Source of the DNA: Tetradesmus obliquus
Lineage: Eukaryota; Chlorophyta; Chlorophyceae; Sphaeropleales; Scenedesmaceae
DNA: 64,000 nt
NCBI GenBank assembly: GCA_030272155.1
Contig: CP126191.1
Coordinates: 6,222,501-6,286,500, forward strand
Direction of reading: 5' to 3'
Positions 35,638 through 47,875 of the stretch are shown here, one piece after another; position 1 is the stretch's first letter; each line of letters begins with the position of its first letter. The position numbers and the translations under genes were made by a program. The notes beneath the pieces are model-generated. The model saw only the letters and a program-made list of their open reading frames with translations. It was not told where the DNA came from and ran no database searches.

Positions 35638-38600
35638 ATGAATCACCCTAGACTGAGCCCTGACCTGAAAGATCTCTCACGCCCCAACATGTGCATCACG
35701 CAGGGAGCCAGGCAATGCGTGGTGCATGGAAGCATAAGTCTTCCTGTGCAGGTGCAGCGCCATGCTTTCCACAGAAGTGCAGCAGCCAACATCAGGAGCG
35801 GCAGCAGCAGCAGCTTCTGCAGCAGCAGAACCCTGCTGGTGTCAGCCCAGCGGGATACACGGTGTGCAGCAGCAGCGGCACCACCGGTAAGTACTTCTTG
35901 GCATCAGTGCGTTTGTGTGCCTGGGCTGCCACGGCAATGCTGACATGCATGTGCCATCATGCAAGTTCTACAACCAGGGTCAACCGCCAACAGCCAGCAC
36001 ACTTACCAACGAGTATGAGCATGCACCAGCTGCGGGTTGGCCACAGCAACTGTCCCTGCTACTACTGCACCATGATGTTGGTGACGACGCACTTCTGGCT
36101 CACGTCTGCCACAACCAGTTCTGCACCTGGTCAACCTGAGGTTACATCACCTGTCCCCACCCAGCAACTGATACCCTGTTACTCTCCCTCTCTACCTGCA
36201 GTCTGATGCACGCGCTGCTGGTGAGGAGGTGCTGTCAGCATTGCGCCGCATCATTGACCCAGATTTTGGCGAGGATATTGTGTCGTGTGGCTTTGTGAAG
36301 GACCTCAGCATAGACCAGGCCAGCGGCGCAGTCGGTTTCACGCTGGAGCTCACCACACCAGCCTGCCCAGTGAAGGACCAGTTCAAGCGGGAGGCAACGC
36401 AGTATGTGCAGGTGGGCCGGCAGCCGAATCAGCAGCAGCATCAGCAGCAGCACAGGGCTGCAGCCAGCAACAGCAGCACGCTGCAGCTGGTGGGGAGTTG
36501 AGCTGGGTCAGCTGGCTGCATCAGCAGCCAAGCAGTCAGCAAGCCTGCTGGCAGAGAGCTGGCTTGGCGACAGCTCAAGCACATGCCAGTGCAGACATAT
36601 CAGATGCTTGGGTGAGAGCTGCAGCAGGCAGACAGCCAAGCAACGACACCCACAACTGCAGTACTGTGCTGTCTTTGCGACTGATGGTGTGTTGGACTTT
36701 CTGCTGTGGGGAGTGGGGTGCTGTGGGCCAGCGCAGGCGGCGCACGCCATCAACACCTAGCAATGGAAGCCTTGCTCCCGTACAGCACAAGCAGTCATAG
36801 TAGGCTCACGGTGCATTCTTGTATGTGTCCTGCAGGAGCTGCCCTGGGTGAGCAGCGTTGAGGTGAAGCTTACCAGCCAGCCAGCCAAGCCCATCACAGC
36901 AGACAACGGGCGGCCGGGCGGGCTGAAGGACGTGCGCCACATCATCGCAGTGTCCAGCTGCAAGGGTGGCGTGGGCAAGTCCACCACCGCAGTCAACCTG
37001 GCATACACCCTGGCACAGATGGGCGCAAAGGTAGGTGGCAGTCTGCAGTCTGCTGAGGTAGATTTGCGCCCGCGACTGCAAGCCATGGCGTGCCTGCTCA
37101 GGACACAAGGCCGTCATGGGGTTTGCAGCAGCAGTGGTTGCTGCACACATGCACGCACCCACCTGCGGCTGCACATATGCTTCTGCAATCTGCAAAGCAC
37201 CTAACCAAACCTCGCCTGCTGCCCTGCTACAGGTGGGCATCTTTGACGCTGACGTGTACGGCCCCAGCCTGCCCACCATGGTCAGCCCTGAGCTGCGCAT
37301 CCTGCGCATGAACCCTGAAACCCGCGCCATCACACCCACCGAGTACGAGGGTGTGCAGCTGGTGTCGTTTGGCTTTGCGGGCCAGGGCAGCGCCATCATG
37401 CGCGGCGCGATGGTCTCCGGGCTCATCCAGCAGATGCTGACGACATCAGAGTGGGGTGAGCGCGCCCGCAGATGCAGCAGGCGTGCAGTAGCAGGGAGCT
37501 CAAGCAGCGCTGCAGCCGCAGCCGTGGCAGTTCAGTAGTTGTGCTGCGGCAGGAAGCCCAAGTAACGTGACAGCTGTGCAGCGGTGGCAGGTCAACAATG
37601 AATGCATTCATCACACCCATGTATGTTGCCTGTTTGCAGCTTGCTTTCATGCAGCTTCCAAATTGAACTGCTTATGATGCCCTGCCTGGCTGCCGGCTGC
37701 CCCCAGGTGAGCTGGACTACCTGGTGGTGGACTTCCCGCCAGGCACCGGCGACATCCAGCTCACGCTGTGCCAGACCGTGGCCTTCAGCGCAGCAGTGGT
37801 GGTCACAACGCCGCAGAAGCTGGCCTTTGTTGACGTAGCTAAAGGCGTGCGCATGTTTGCCAAGCTGGCGGTGCCTGTGGTGTCTGTCGTTGAGAACATG
37901 AGCTACTTTGATGGCGATGACGGCAAGCGCTACAGGCCGTTTGGCGAAGGGAGTGGCGCGCGCGTGCAGGAGGACTATGGCATCCCCAACCTGGTGCAGT
38001 TCCCCATCGTGCCCAACCTGTCAGCGGCCGGCGACAGTGAGTTCCATGGGTGCTGCTGTCACCTGCTGTGTAGAGTAGCTACTTTGCATCCAACTGCCAG
38101 GTTTGCAGCCGAGTCATGCATTGCACAGCACAGCCTGGTGGGTGGCATATATGTCAGGTGTGCAGATGAGGCAGCACACACAGCAAGGGTGCAGGCTGGT
38201 GCTTGGTATGGCTTGGCAGGCAATGCGTGCCTTATAGGCAACTATTATGCAGCAGCTCCTGCAGCAGTTTTTTGGTTGCACGTATGCACCCTGTCCACGG
38301 AAGCGTCACACGTCTTGCTGCATCATGCTGCTGTGTGCAGATGGCCTGCCGCTGGTGGTGTCGGAGCCAGCAGGCGCTGTCGCTGCTGCCTTCATGGAGC
38401 TGGGCGCAACAGTAGTGCGTGAGGTGGCCAAGCTGTCTGTGGCCTCAAAGCATGGCATGACCTGGGACGAGCAGCAGCAGCTGCTGCGTGTGGTGCTGCC
38501 TGGCACCAGCACCGGCTCAGCACCCTCAGCGCCGTTCTACCTGCAGCCAGCGGTGGTGCGGCGGCATGACACGAGTGCGCGCAGCATCAACGAGTGGACT

Positions 38601-39035
38601 GGGGAGACCCTTGGTGCTGGGGATGTGTCGGATGACATCAAGCCCATCAGCGTGTCGCCTGTGGGCAACTACGCGGTGCAGATACAGTGGGAGGACGGCT
38701 TCAACCAGGTGAGCTGGCAGATGATCGTGTCATGTTCATTTCAGGTTGTGCGGTGACAGCAGCGCTTGCCTTCAGGTGTATAAGCTATCATGGGGCTGCG
38801 CCCGTGCATTGCAGTTTACCAATTGCCGGTCGGAGTGTTCACAAGCTGGCTCATCCTGCTGACCAGCCCAGTCCATGGTTTATCCAGCCTGGCCTGACTT
38901 CAGCATCTTTGCTGCCTGTGTTCTATGTCGCAGATTGCTTCGTTTGATCTGTTGAGGTCGCTGATGCCGATGAGCGTAGAAGCGCCGGTGCTGGAGGTTG
39001 CAGGGGTGAAGGTCACTGTGCCAGCTATGGACTGA
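35638..39035 (+). CDS. HCF101: HCF101, plastid iron-sulfur cluster carrier (Mrp/NBP35 type), about 558 aa
   Basis: Exons 35638-35886, 36202-36411, 36836-37030, 37233-37455, 37707-38036, 38341-38708 and 38934-39035 sum to an intact frame. Exon 1 is a transit peptide; the start could also be the ATG at 35689. Domains in order: MIP18/DUF59 ([20 protein letters not shown]), ParA/Mrp P-loop ATPase with the deviant Walker [18 protein letters not shown], switch regions [14 protein letters not shown] and [15 protein letters not shown], and a C-terminal DUF971 ([26 protein letters not shown]). HCF101 assembles 4Fe-4S clusters for photosystem I and ferredoxin-thioredoxin reductase in the stroma. The DUF59-ParA-DUF971 order is diagnostic and separates it from cytosolic NBP35. 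It is followed 343 bases later by the plastid bS16 gene. Confidence 0.94.
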
Positions 39036-39378
39036 GCAGGCCAGCCTTGGTTTGACTTCGGAAGATCGAGCTGCTCGCTACAATCACGTCTTTATACCTA
39101 ATTTAATAGTATTTGTAACGTGTCCGAAAGCATTTTGCGGCTTTCAAGGCGTGGACCAGCAGACTGGTGGGCGGAAATGACAATATGCCGACAGGCCCCT
39201 GTCCACCTGTCCATTGGTGGAGCCTCGATAGCGACCAATAGTCCTGAGCTGTAGACGATTGCTGCGTGTGTTGTGCGGCCGTTTGTGACACTTGCAATAT
39301 TTGAGGCCCGCACCCACTAGCCACCAGCACCAAGACAGGCCGCCAGTTGTGCCTTGCGGGAATTACACAGCAGCAGAC

Positions 39379-40670
39379 ATGGCATCTCTCGTAACACATT
39401 CCGTGGCGCAGCGCACAGCAGCCTTCGCTCCAGCCAGGCCACAGCGGTCAGTGTGCGTGTCTGTGGAGAACCGTGTTGCCATCCGTTTCCAGCGGTATGG
39501 CCGCAAGAAGGCTCCATTCTACAGGTACTAGAGCGAGCACCGACCTGCCGAGGGCCAGCAGCAACGGACGTCTGGGCCAGCAGCAGCAGCACCACCACTA
39601 GCATCAGCAGCATTTGCAAGCAGGCTGACCAGGGCTAGCATGGACAGCCACATTGCCTGCTATGTATAGTATGTTATATATGGGCAGCTCAGCAGCAGCT
39701 GTGGTGCCAACGCAATGCTGTGTTTTGACCTTCTTGTCGTGGTACTGCCGCTTGTTTCCAGGCTGGTGGCAATTGACAGCAGGGACCGCAGGGAAGGCAG
39801 GCCCATTGAGTACCTGGGCTGGTATGGTGAGTATGCGCACATCACAGCCTGCCAGGTAGCGGCATGCAGCAGCTAGACAGAGCAAGGCCAGCTTGTAAGG
39901 AGTGCAAGCCGGCAAAACAGATGTCGCTACTGCCAGCAGCAGCAGCAGCAGCTAGACATTGACGCTCCTTTCAGGTGTTCAGAGCTGGTGTTCAGAGCTG
40001 GAACATCAGCAACATTGCTTGGGCAGCTCTCTCTGCACATGCTGGAGTGGCTGCTGCTCCACAGCATGGCAACGTGTGATGTGTCACAGCAGTGTGGCTG
40101 CGACACTGCAGCTGGCACAGCAGCAGCCATGCAGTCAATGTCTTGTCAGATGGTTGGCAGCTATGCACCCATTGTGACTGCAGTGGCTTTCTGCGCAGCC
40201 ACTGTGTGCCAGTATACGCATGGGTCGTCGCACTGCATGTTTGCTGGCTGTGCGCCCTTGTATGTCTACCTTGACAGTCGCCATGCTGCCTGGCGCCTGG
40301 TATGTAGCTGCTACTTTCATCACAGGCAGTCCGACAGCAACACATAGAAGGCAGACTTGATCCCGGGCACTGAATGGATACACACCTTGGAGCTTATATG
40401 GGGCTCAGCCCCTTGCTCTACAGCACTCTTCCTGCCGCCCACCTGTGGCAAACGAGACAGACAGGTGTGTGTGCTGAGCATGTCTTGCTTGCTGCTGCTT
40501 GCTGCCGCGCAGACCCCCTGAAGAAGGAGACCAACCTGAACGCGCCAGCCATCAAGAAGTGGCTGACAGTGGGTGCGCAGCCGTCAGAGACAGTCAAGAA
40601 CCTGCTAAAGAAGGCGTACGTCATCCAGCCAGATGCTATCAAGGTGGATGTGCCACGCGTGGAGCTGTAG
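39379..40670 (+). CDS. Plastid ribosomal protein bS16, nuclear gene, 122 aa
   Basis: Exons 39379-39524, 39762-39826 and 40513-40670. The N-terminal 30 residues ([20 protein letters not shown]) are a transit peptide. The mature part is bS16: [36 protein letters not shown] and [20 protein letters not shown]. bS16 is a small-subunit protein of bacterial-type ribosomes. A plastid rather than mitochondrial destination is inferred from the leader and the neighbouring HCF101. Many algae and plants keep rps16 in the plastid genome or replace it with a nuclear copy; this is such a nuclear copy. Intron 2 contains a tandem 13-base repeat near 39974. Confidence 0.93.
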
Positions 40671-41717
40671 ATGAGTAGCTTTTTGTTCCGGCAGCAGCAG
40701 CAGCAGCTGTGGCGCTCTCCTGCGGGCATATCGGCAGGTCGCCACCGGCCGCACTCGACTGGAGTGTAGCAGCGTTGAGCGAGCACATCTGTGCTGAGGG
40801 AGGGGGTTTGTGTTAGCGGGTGGCAAGGCGGGGTGGTATGGGCATTCTGTTTGGACATAGTTGCTGGCAGGGAGGGTGGTAAGAATTGAGATCTTGCGAT
40901 TGCCATTTGTTGGCAGGCCTCGGCGGTTGTATTGCGCAGCCGGAGCGCCGATTTGCCTCAGTTCAGGTTCACCAGAGTCCAGCTTCACCAGAGGTGGGTG
41001 GCTCCCCCAGTGCTCCGTCCGCAGCCTGTAGAGCCCTCTCAAGCGTGGCAGCCTTACTGTTTCCAGCGCACGGCTTGCTGCGTCCCGAGTTGACGCCTTT
41101 CTGTTGCAAAGAATTTTTCAGCAACTGCAGTCATGGCAGCTCAGCCTGTGCTTATTAGAGGCACTGCATTGCGCAGCTCAGAGCCAACCCTCCTGAGACA
41201 GCATCTGCAGGTGCGAGCAAATTTACACACCTTGGAGCACTGGCTGCTTCAAGAGCAGCACTTCAAACACTGGTACGCACTGTCGCAGCGCGGCTAGCAT
41301 TAGAAACACACAGACTGGCATGCATCAGCCTAGCTGCGGCTCTGCAGGAATGACGTGGCATGCCAAACCAAAAATGGCATTCACCTCACCCACAGCATAC
41401 GCATCAGCTGTGGCGATATTAATGTTCATCATCACCACTGTGATACAAACAGCGGCAACAACATTCATTTCACATTTGCAACTCCCAAGGCAAGGGTTGC
41501 TGACCACAACGGACAGAACGCTGGTCACTGCAACTGTAGCGTGCAACCAGCTGTACAGCAGGCACAGTGCACCCAACACGTCCCTGTCAGCCTGTTGCTG
41601 TGAACACCAATACTACTGCCAAAGGCACAGCCCAAACAAAGCGGCTGCACACCCACAACCCCTCCACCTGCTGCTACAGCAGAAGGTTCCGCTAGTACTT
41701 TACACACCACTGCTGCT
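40671..41717. other. Intergenic between convergent bS16 and p47-type genes
   Basis: About 1 kb of presumed 3' UTRs. No coding exon recognised; short frames have no domain. Confidence 0.5.
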
Positions 41718-43354
41718 CTACAACTTGCGCTGGTTGATGACTGCATTTAGCAGCCCCGCTGCCTCCAAACTCTGGCTCTCGTCAGCAATAGGCGCTGGCG
41801 GGAAGCCCGTGGCCAGCGCATACGCCCCCGCCACATCTGGCCTGCTTGCGCGGATGAAGCGCCGGATGTCTGCCACTGTGTGGCTGTGGTTCATGCGCGC
41901 CACCATGCGGCTGCCGTCAGACAGCCGCAGCTGAATGGAGGTGGTGGGCTGAGACTCGTCCACACCCTCCCACTCGCCCGGCGGGGCCGAGCCGGCTGCT
42001 GCTGCTGCTGCCGCTGCTTGGCTGCTGCTGGCGCCGCTGCTGCCGCCCAGTGTCCTGCCTGAGCCCGAGAACGCCACATACCTACATGCACCAGACAGCA
42101 CGTAACAGACGCAGGCAGCAACGGCCATACAGCTGAGGTTCATAGACAAGTCAGCGCACACATGCACATGCAGGAAGGCTGCAATGCAAAAAGCTCCCTT
42201 TCCGCATGGTCTGCAGACACCCACCAACCATGCATACTCGCCAGACATGCACATGTGCAGCTCACTTGGGCATGACGTAGTCCTCCTCAGCGCGCAGCAT
42301 GTTGACGGTCACGTCCACGCTGCTGTTCCCCGGGTCCAGCTCGCGCGGGCACTCCCCGCGCGACACGCTGTTGATGAAGTCCAGGTTGGCAGGGTCGTCC
42401 ATGTGGCGGGGGGCGCCGTCATCCACCGTGAAGATGCCGTTGCGGTAGAACTTCACCACGTGGTTGTGCTGGTTGGAGCCGCCGGCAGCGCCCTGGGCAT
42501 TGCAGCGCATGGCCAGGCAGCAGCACATGCAGGCGCGAGGCAGATGTGAGTCCGGCAGGTGTTGATGTAGAGTGCATGAGTGGGCGCTGGATGTTCTGAT
42601 CAGCATCTGCTGCATGAAATGCGGGTGCTGCACGCTGCCAATGCGGAAGCATTCTGCAAACTGCGTTGCTGCTGTGTCGACACCTGCTGCTTACATGTGC
42701 CCAGTTGATCTGCGTACCATTGCTGAGCTGCAGTGCAGCTGCCTTGCAGATCCATCTCACCTGTGTTGATGAGCCATCTGCCAGCGTCCTGCCCTGGCCC
42801 CTGAAGGCGTTCTCTGTCGGCATGTCGTCTGCTGTGCCCTGCTGCGCACCAATCGCTTTGGCCTTGCGGAACAGGCCGCCCACCCTGTCCCCCTCATCGT
42901 CGCTGTCCTCGTCCTGCAACCATCAGCACAATCAGCAAACATCAGCACAATAAGCAAACAAACAAGCTGTCACATGGGAAGGCTGCAGGCATGCAGGCAT
43001 GGCAGGCATGGTGCTACACCCTACAGCTGACCACAGCCAGCAACAGCCTAGTTCACACAGCATAATGCAGGCGATCACGTCTCTCACGTGCACCCACACC
43101 CCTGCTGCTGCATGCATGCATGCTGGCCATTATCTTACCTCAGGTGCACCACGGATCAGCTGGCCACTGCAGGCACACAACAGGAGAAGCACAACGTGAG
43201 CAGCAGCAAGTGTACAGATGGTTGGTGCTGCACGGTTGATAGATGTGATCATGGTAGGTCACCTCTTCTCTCCGCCAGCGTAATAGTCGTTATGTTTCTT
43301 GTTATCATCACTATCCTCGCCGTTGAGGTCCGAAAGGCTCTTTATGTTGGCCAT
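41718..43354 (-). CDS. p47/PUX-type SEP-UBX adaptor of Cdc48/p97, 287 aa
   Basis: Exons 43354-43263, 43166-43139, 42913-42761, 42492-42266 and 42081-41718. The N-terminus (MANIKSLSDLNGEDSDD, then YYAGGEKSG) matches the conserved start of plant PUX3/4-type and yeast Shp1 proteins; no UBA domain precedes it. A SEP domain follows (VVKFYRNGIFTVDDG, DFINSVSRGECPREL). After an Ala/Ser linker, the C-terminal UBX domain reads SIQLRLSDGSRMVARMNHSH, with the R-x-F-x-G/FPP surface represented by ALATGFPPAP. Such adaptors recruit the AAA ATPase Cdc48 in membrane fusion and protein extraction. Two small N-terminal exons of 92 and 28 bases were found only by reading the strand. Divergent from the EF-hand gene. 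An intron near 42920 has a 20-base tandem repeat. Confidence 0.92.
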
Positions 43355-43696
43355 TGGGCAGGACACAACGTTCGTGCTGGCTGGTCAGCAGCGCAATGAG
43401 TTATTTAGGTGCTGCTAAACGTCAAACTTGATGTAAAACAGTCAAGTGGCAAGCCATGGCGGTTTGTGCTGGAGAACTTCGTGGCAGTCAGAAGGGTGGG
43501 GTCCAAGGCAGGGCTTGGGCTTGAATGATGGCGTGAACGACGCAAAACAAAACCCTGGAGTAGTGAATGAACATGATTTTGAACCAATCGACACGTCAGT
43601 TAATGATCCTCCAGGGCTGCTCGTCACACACATCGATTCCCCTCTTCTGCCTTGATTGACCCTCCCTTTACACTTGAACCAGGCAGCAGCACCACC
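43355..43696. promoter_or_regulatory. Upstream region shared by p47-type and EF-hand genes
   Basis: About 340 bases between divergent start codons. A 70-codon open frame on the plus strand (43446-43655) has no ATG and no match; I treat it as 5' UTR. Confidence 0.35.
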
Positions 43697-44904
43697 ATGT
43701 TGGTCAGGGATGTGGATAAGCTCGACCCCATGCCTGATGAGATGCTGCGGCAGCTGGATGAGGACTATGTGGTGAGCATACCAGCACGCATGTTCATGCG
43801 TCTGTGTAACGCAGAAGCAGGCACACTTGCGCAGCAACAGGAGACAACGTGTGTAGGTTTGGGCGTTTATAGAAGCCGTTCAAAAGATAGCACCTCACTG
43901 CAGATCCAGCACCAACTGGACAAGCTGCTGGGAGGTCTCATGTCTGATATCCTCAAGTACAAGCCCCAGGACCCACTGCAGTTCATCATCGACTCCATCA
44001 CACTGGGGCCAGAGCATGCGATGCAGGTGTGCCTCCCACCTCACATCAGTGGATGCTTTGCGTACATAGCGCAGTGATCAACGCACATGAACAAAACAAG
44101 CATACAACTGCCAGCGGTCGTGTGCACGCCAAGCCACAGCTTCTCGACCAGCTGCTGAATCAGGTGTTGACCAGTTGCTCTGCGAGGACCTGCTCCAATG
44201 ATGCAATTAGTAAGTGGTGCGCACAAGCATGCTTGACTTGTCGGGCTGACACTCCAGCTCAGCAGTTGAGATGAACAACGCTTTTGAAGCTGGCTCAATG
44301 GTGTCTTCACAATTGCTGCAGGATGTTGAGACGGGCCTGCCGCTGCACAGGCGGGAGAAGCTAGAGCAGGTCTTCAAAATCATAGACAAGGTAAGGGCAG
44401 CAGCAACAGTATGTCAGTGCACCACGCCCCAAGCGTTTTGGCGGCCACCACAACCGTGGTGCAGAGTAGGGCTGCGAGCAGCGGCTGGCAGGGCACAGCG
44501 AGTTAGCTAACTGTGCATCAGCAGCAGCGCAAATGATAGTCTCAGGCCGCAATCAGCAACCTGCAGGTGTCGCAACGGCAGCGTAGCAGGAAGCACTCAA
44601 CCTGCTGTATGAGTTGAGCCTGCAAACACCACCATGACAAGTACGCTGTGGTGTTGGGCGTCTGTTGCTGGCCTTTGTGCAGGATGGCAGCGGCAAGATA
44701 TCGCTGCGCATGCTGCAGAACTATGCCAACAAGTACGGCGGCGAGACGCTAACACTGGACGACCTGCGAGGCCTGTTTCAAGACATCAAGCCAGCCTCTG
44801 AGCACTTCATCAACCTGAAAGAGTTCCTGCGCTTTTTCTCCAAGGTGTCCGCAACAATCACCAACAAGGACTTTGAGGCCATGATTGAGGAGATGTCCAG
44901 CTGA
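43697..44904 (+). CDS. EF-hand protein with N-terminal RII/Dpy-30-like helices, about 162 aa
   Basis: Exons 43697-43771, 43904-44026, 44322-44390 and 44683-44904 join in frame. The N-terminal half contains LDKLLGGLMSDILKYKPQDP followed by LQFIIDSI. This K-P-x-D-P-L-x-F-I pattern is the dimerisation-docking helix type (RIIa/Dpy-30) found in many ciliary proteins. The C-terminal half has one canonical EF-hand loop (IIDKDGSGKISLRML: D-x-D-x-S at positions 1, 3, 5 with Gly 6) split by an intron after the first Lys. A second, degenerate one (PASEHFINLKEFL) lacks the standard calcium ligands. So a calcium-sensing subunit docked on an amphipathic helix is likely. A ciliary location is inferred from the domain pair, not shown. 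An additional small exon between 44026 and 44322 cannot be excluded. Confidence 0.75.
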
Positions 44905-45588
44905 GGAAGCACCAGCAGTTGCACCAGCATGGCAGCCCGTGCACGTGTTACGGCAGGCATATGCTTTGGCAGCACCTGCCATGTTGCGCTCCAGCTGACA
45001 CAGCTCCTGCTCTTCAGCTATTGACCAATGTACAGTTTGTACTGCACACATGTGCTCATCTACTTGCATCTGAATCCATGTGTGTGCAATTCAGCACATG
45101 CATGCACACACATTAGCAGCCACAGCCTGGCTGCTGATGGTTTCGCCATGTCTGCTGCCAGCACAGCGCGATGGTGTGTGGTTTGACAGCAGTGCCATTG
45201 CATGTAACGCATTCAAGCACCTTCCGCATGGTATCAGATAGAACTATGAACCGTCATCACAGTGATAGGGTGATTTGACAGTGACAGCTGCCTTTTGTGG
45301 GCTGGGATTGCCCATCCAGGCTGTACCACAGCAGCACACCCGAAGCCAGCTGCGTACGCGAGCTGCGCAGGCACCGGCTTGAAGCCATTTTGTATATTGT
45401 AAGGGTGTCTTGAGGGCGTTTTGTGGCGCTCTGGGGCGGGCAGCTGTGTAGCCGGCTTGGGGCTTACCCGCCCTAATCATCGGAAGCTGGCACTCCTATA
45501 AGAGCGCTCGGAATCCCGCTTACAAGCAACCATTTACTTTCAAGCAACCAAACAGCCTTCTTCTTTACAATCTACTGCTCGCTGAAAG
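44905..45588. other. Intergenic and promoter of the 45.6-kb gene
   Basis: About 680 bases. A TATA-like CTATAAGAG lies at 45496-45504, some 85 bases before the ATG at 45589, and a CAAGCAACCA decamer occurs twice (about 45523 and 45541) between them. Otherwise no feature. Confidence 0.45.
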
Positions 45589-46544
45589 ATGTTTTCGTAC
45601 AACCACGCGCAGCGGGCTGTGGCGGGTTGCAAGTATAGCTGTCGCAAGGCCGCAGCTCCCGCAACAAAGAAGGCTTCAAGTGCTCTGGACTCCATCCTCA
45701 AGGCGAGCAAGGCGTTGGCACTGCCGTCCGTGCCCATCCCAGCCATGGGGCGTTGGCGCATCAGGACCTGCGAGGACCTGTTCTGGGCGCTCTCGGTTGT
45801 GCTGGTGGCCTGGCTCCTGCAGCAGGCCATCGAAGCAAGCAACCAGGGCCAGGCACACAAGGTGAGGCGAGCAAACAAGCAGGACAGTGCGTGTACATGT
45901 GCAGCAGTAAACACACCAGATGCTGCACACAAGCATCGCAGCCCAGCTGCAACAACGCAGCAACGAACAGCAGCACCACTTGCACTTGCAAGCTCTTAAA
46001 CTCTCCTGTCTGCTGCTGCTCTGCTGCACAGGCCAAGTTCCTTGCCACCCAGCCCTGCCAGGTGCAGCTCTCCAGCCCCGGCCCCCAGGAGCGCCCCCAG
46101 CAGCACCTGCAGGAGTCTGGCAACGATGGCAGCTTCCAGGGCCAGGAGGCGGCAGCAGGTGCCAAGCCAGCAGCAGCAGCCAGCATCTCCAGCGTGGCGT
46201 TCATCTACGTGGAGGCTGGCTGCAGCAGCGAGCGCAGCAGCGACAGCGCAGCAGACGCAGGGCAGGCGCAGGTTGCTGAGCAGGGCGACGCAGCAGATGC
46301 CCAGTGCCACGGCAGCAGGCAGCAAGCAGCAGCAGCCAAGGGCAAGCTGCAGGTGTGCACTGCAGACAGCAACACGCACCAGCAGCAGGAGGCCTGCGCT
46401 GGCCTGAGCAGCCTGCCAGTAGCGGCAGCAGCGGCAGAGGTGGTGCAGCAGCAGGCAGCTGTGCTGAAGCTCAACTGGCTGCAGCGCACCTTCACCAAGC
46501 TGCTTGGCCGCTGCGGCGGCCTTGGCAAGGTGGCAGTCATGTAG
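45589..46544 (+). CDS. Unrecognised single-pass membrane protein, 261 aa
   Basis: Exons 45589-45861 and 46032-46544 (donor GTGAGG, acceptor CTGCACAG), phase 0. The N-terminal 55 residues are basic, Ala/Ser/Lys rich and almost free of acids (MFSYNHAQRAVAGCKYSCRK), so a plastid or mitochondrial leader is possible. One transmembrane helix follows (EDLFWALSVVLVAWLLQQAI). Exon 2 is a long Ala/Gln/Ser/Glu low-complexity region ending in a more ordered, basic amphipathic tail (LKLNWLQRTFTKLLGRCGG). I do not recognise the family. A TATA-like element sits upstream and a diverged repeat array lies directly downstream. It may be restricted to this algal lineage. Confidence 0.65.
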
Positions 46545-47875
46545 GCGCAGAGTGGGCGGGTTTGATGTTGGTGATACACTGCTGGCTCATGACTTGTACA
46601 GGCTGTGTTTGTTTATGTGTGGATGGAGCTTGGAGCTGGCAAACTTTGCTGCACTTGTTGTTGAAGGGAATAGTGTACAAAAGTCTGATAACTGAACTTT
46701 CAGGCGCAGCACCTTGAACTCAATGTACCGGGTGACGGGACTTGGTGCTCGTGATACAATGTTGACGTTGAATATGTGCTGTGGGTGTGTGAACGGAACT
46801 GATTTGTGCTGCACATGTTGCAATTGAACATCAGGCGCGAATAGTTGAATTGAAGGGATATAAGGTACAGGGTGGCGGGGCATCTGATGTTGATACACCG
46901 TGGGTCATAACCTTGCATAAGTTGTATTGCTGATGTCTGAATGGGGCTCATTGGCTGCATGTGTTGTGGTTTTGGATGCAGCAACTTGAATAGAAGGTGC
47001 AGCAAGTGGAGTTGACGGTGCTGACCGTTGACAGCGTGTGTTGGGTCGTTGCTGTGGAACCCACACCAGCCTTTAGAGGGTGCCACACAGGCTGCATTTT
47101 GAACTTTGTAACTGCCAGTACGAGTATTCGCTTCGTGATTCTGAACTTGCAGCCTCGTTGACATGGACAGTTGCTTGACAGCCTGGACAAGTGGGATCAT
47201 CACTGTGATTGACTGCTTTTCCTGCAGGGACTGCCCTCAATCAGCACATCACATACACGGCTCTGCTTTGCTTTGAAGCTGCGTCTCATACCGTTAGACT
47301 TTCAAAGAGCATCAAGAACCACACAGAATCATCCCAACCGACTGCCCCTGTGGACATGATAGGTGCAGAGTCATGCAGCTGCTGCAGTGAACCGCAACAG
47401 AACCACAGCAACACGCTGCTCCAGGCGGACCATGACTGTAACCTGCCGCATTCAGTGAAGCAGAAAGGCCTGACATGGTGACTGCAGGAAGCACTGATAC
47501 GGGGAAGCACCTGTGGGCAGCATGCACTTCCCAGTGCAGCACCTGGCAGGTTGTCCATAGAAACAGGGTGGCACCAAATGTGCAGCTATGCAGCAGCGCA
47601 GCAATCTGACTATGTCGCGCTAAATGCTCAGTTTGTACTGATACCTCTTTTTACTTTTTTCACCAGTAGCTTCTGTAGACAGGCTGAGTCAAATCCTCTG
47701 AATTTTTGTCAGAAAGTCAAACCCAGGGCCTGACCTGCAGGGTATTGTGTTAGAGCTGTGGTGGGTCAAGTGGGTGGGTTTTTTATTTTGGCAGTGGCGG
47801 CGGTCATGCTTCAACAGATCAACTAAAGCACGTCGACAAGGTGTCAAGCATTGTGCGCCGTGTTGGCTGACGATC
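46545..47875. other. 3' UTR and intergenic region with diverged repeats
   Basis: The first 500 bases hold degenerate repeats (separate entry). The rest, to the CutC start at 47876, shows no coding exon. Frames such as 47209-47481 have no support. Confidence 0.45.
46556..47030 (+). repeat. Diverged tandem repeats of about 130-180 bp
   Basis: Recurrent blocks: GATGTTGGTGATACACTG near 46561, GTGATACAATGTTGAC near 46751 and GATGTTGATACACCG near 46888. CAGGCGCAGCACCTTGAA near 46703 resembles CAGGCGCGAATAGTTGAA near 46832 and a fainter copy near 46980. Each unit also has a TGCTGCA..TGTTG block. Order is kept, so this looks like an old tandem array. Confidence 0.5.

Noticed and set aside
43446..43655. 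70-codon frame just before the EF-hand gene
   Set aside because: It begins with GTG, has no in-frame ATG and ends in a stop before the first supported exon.
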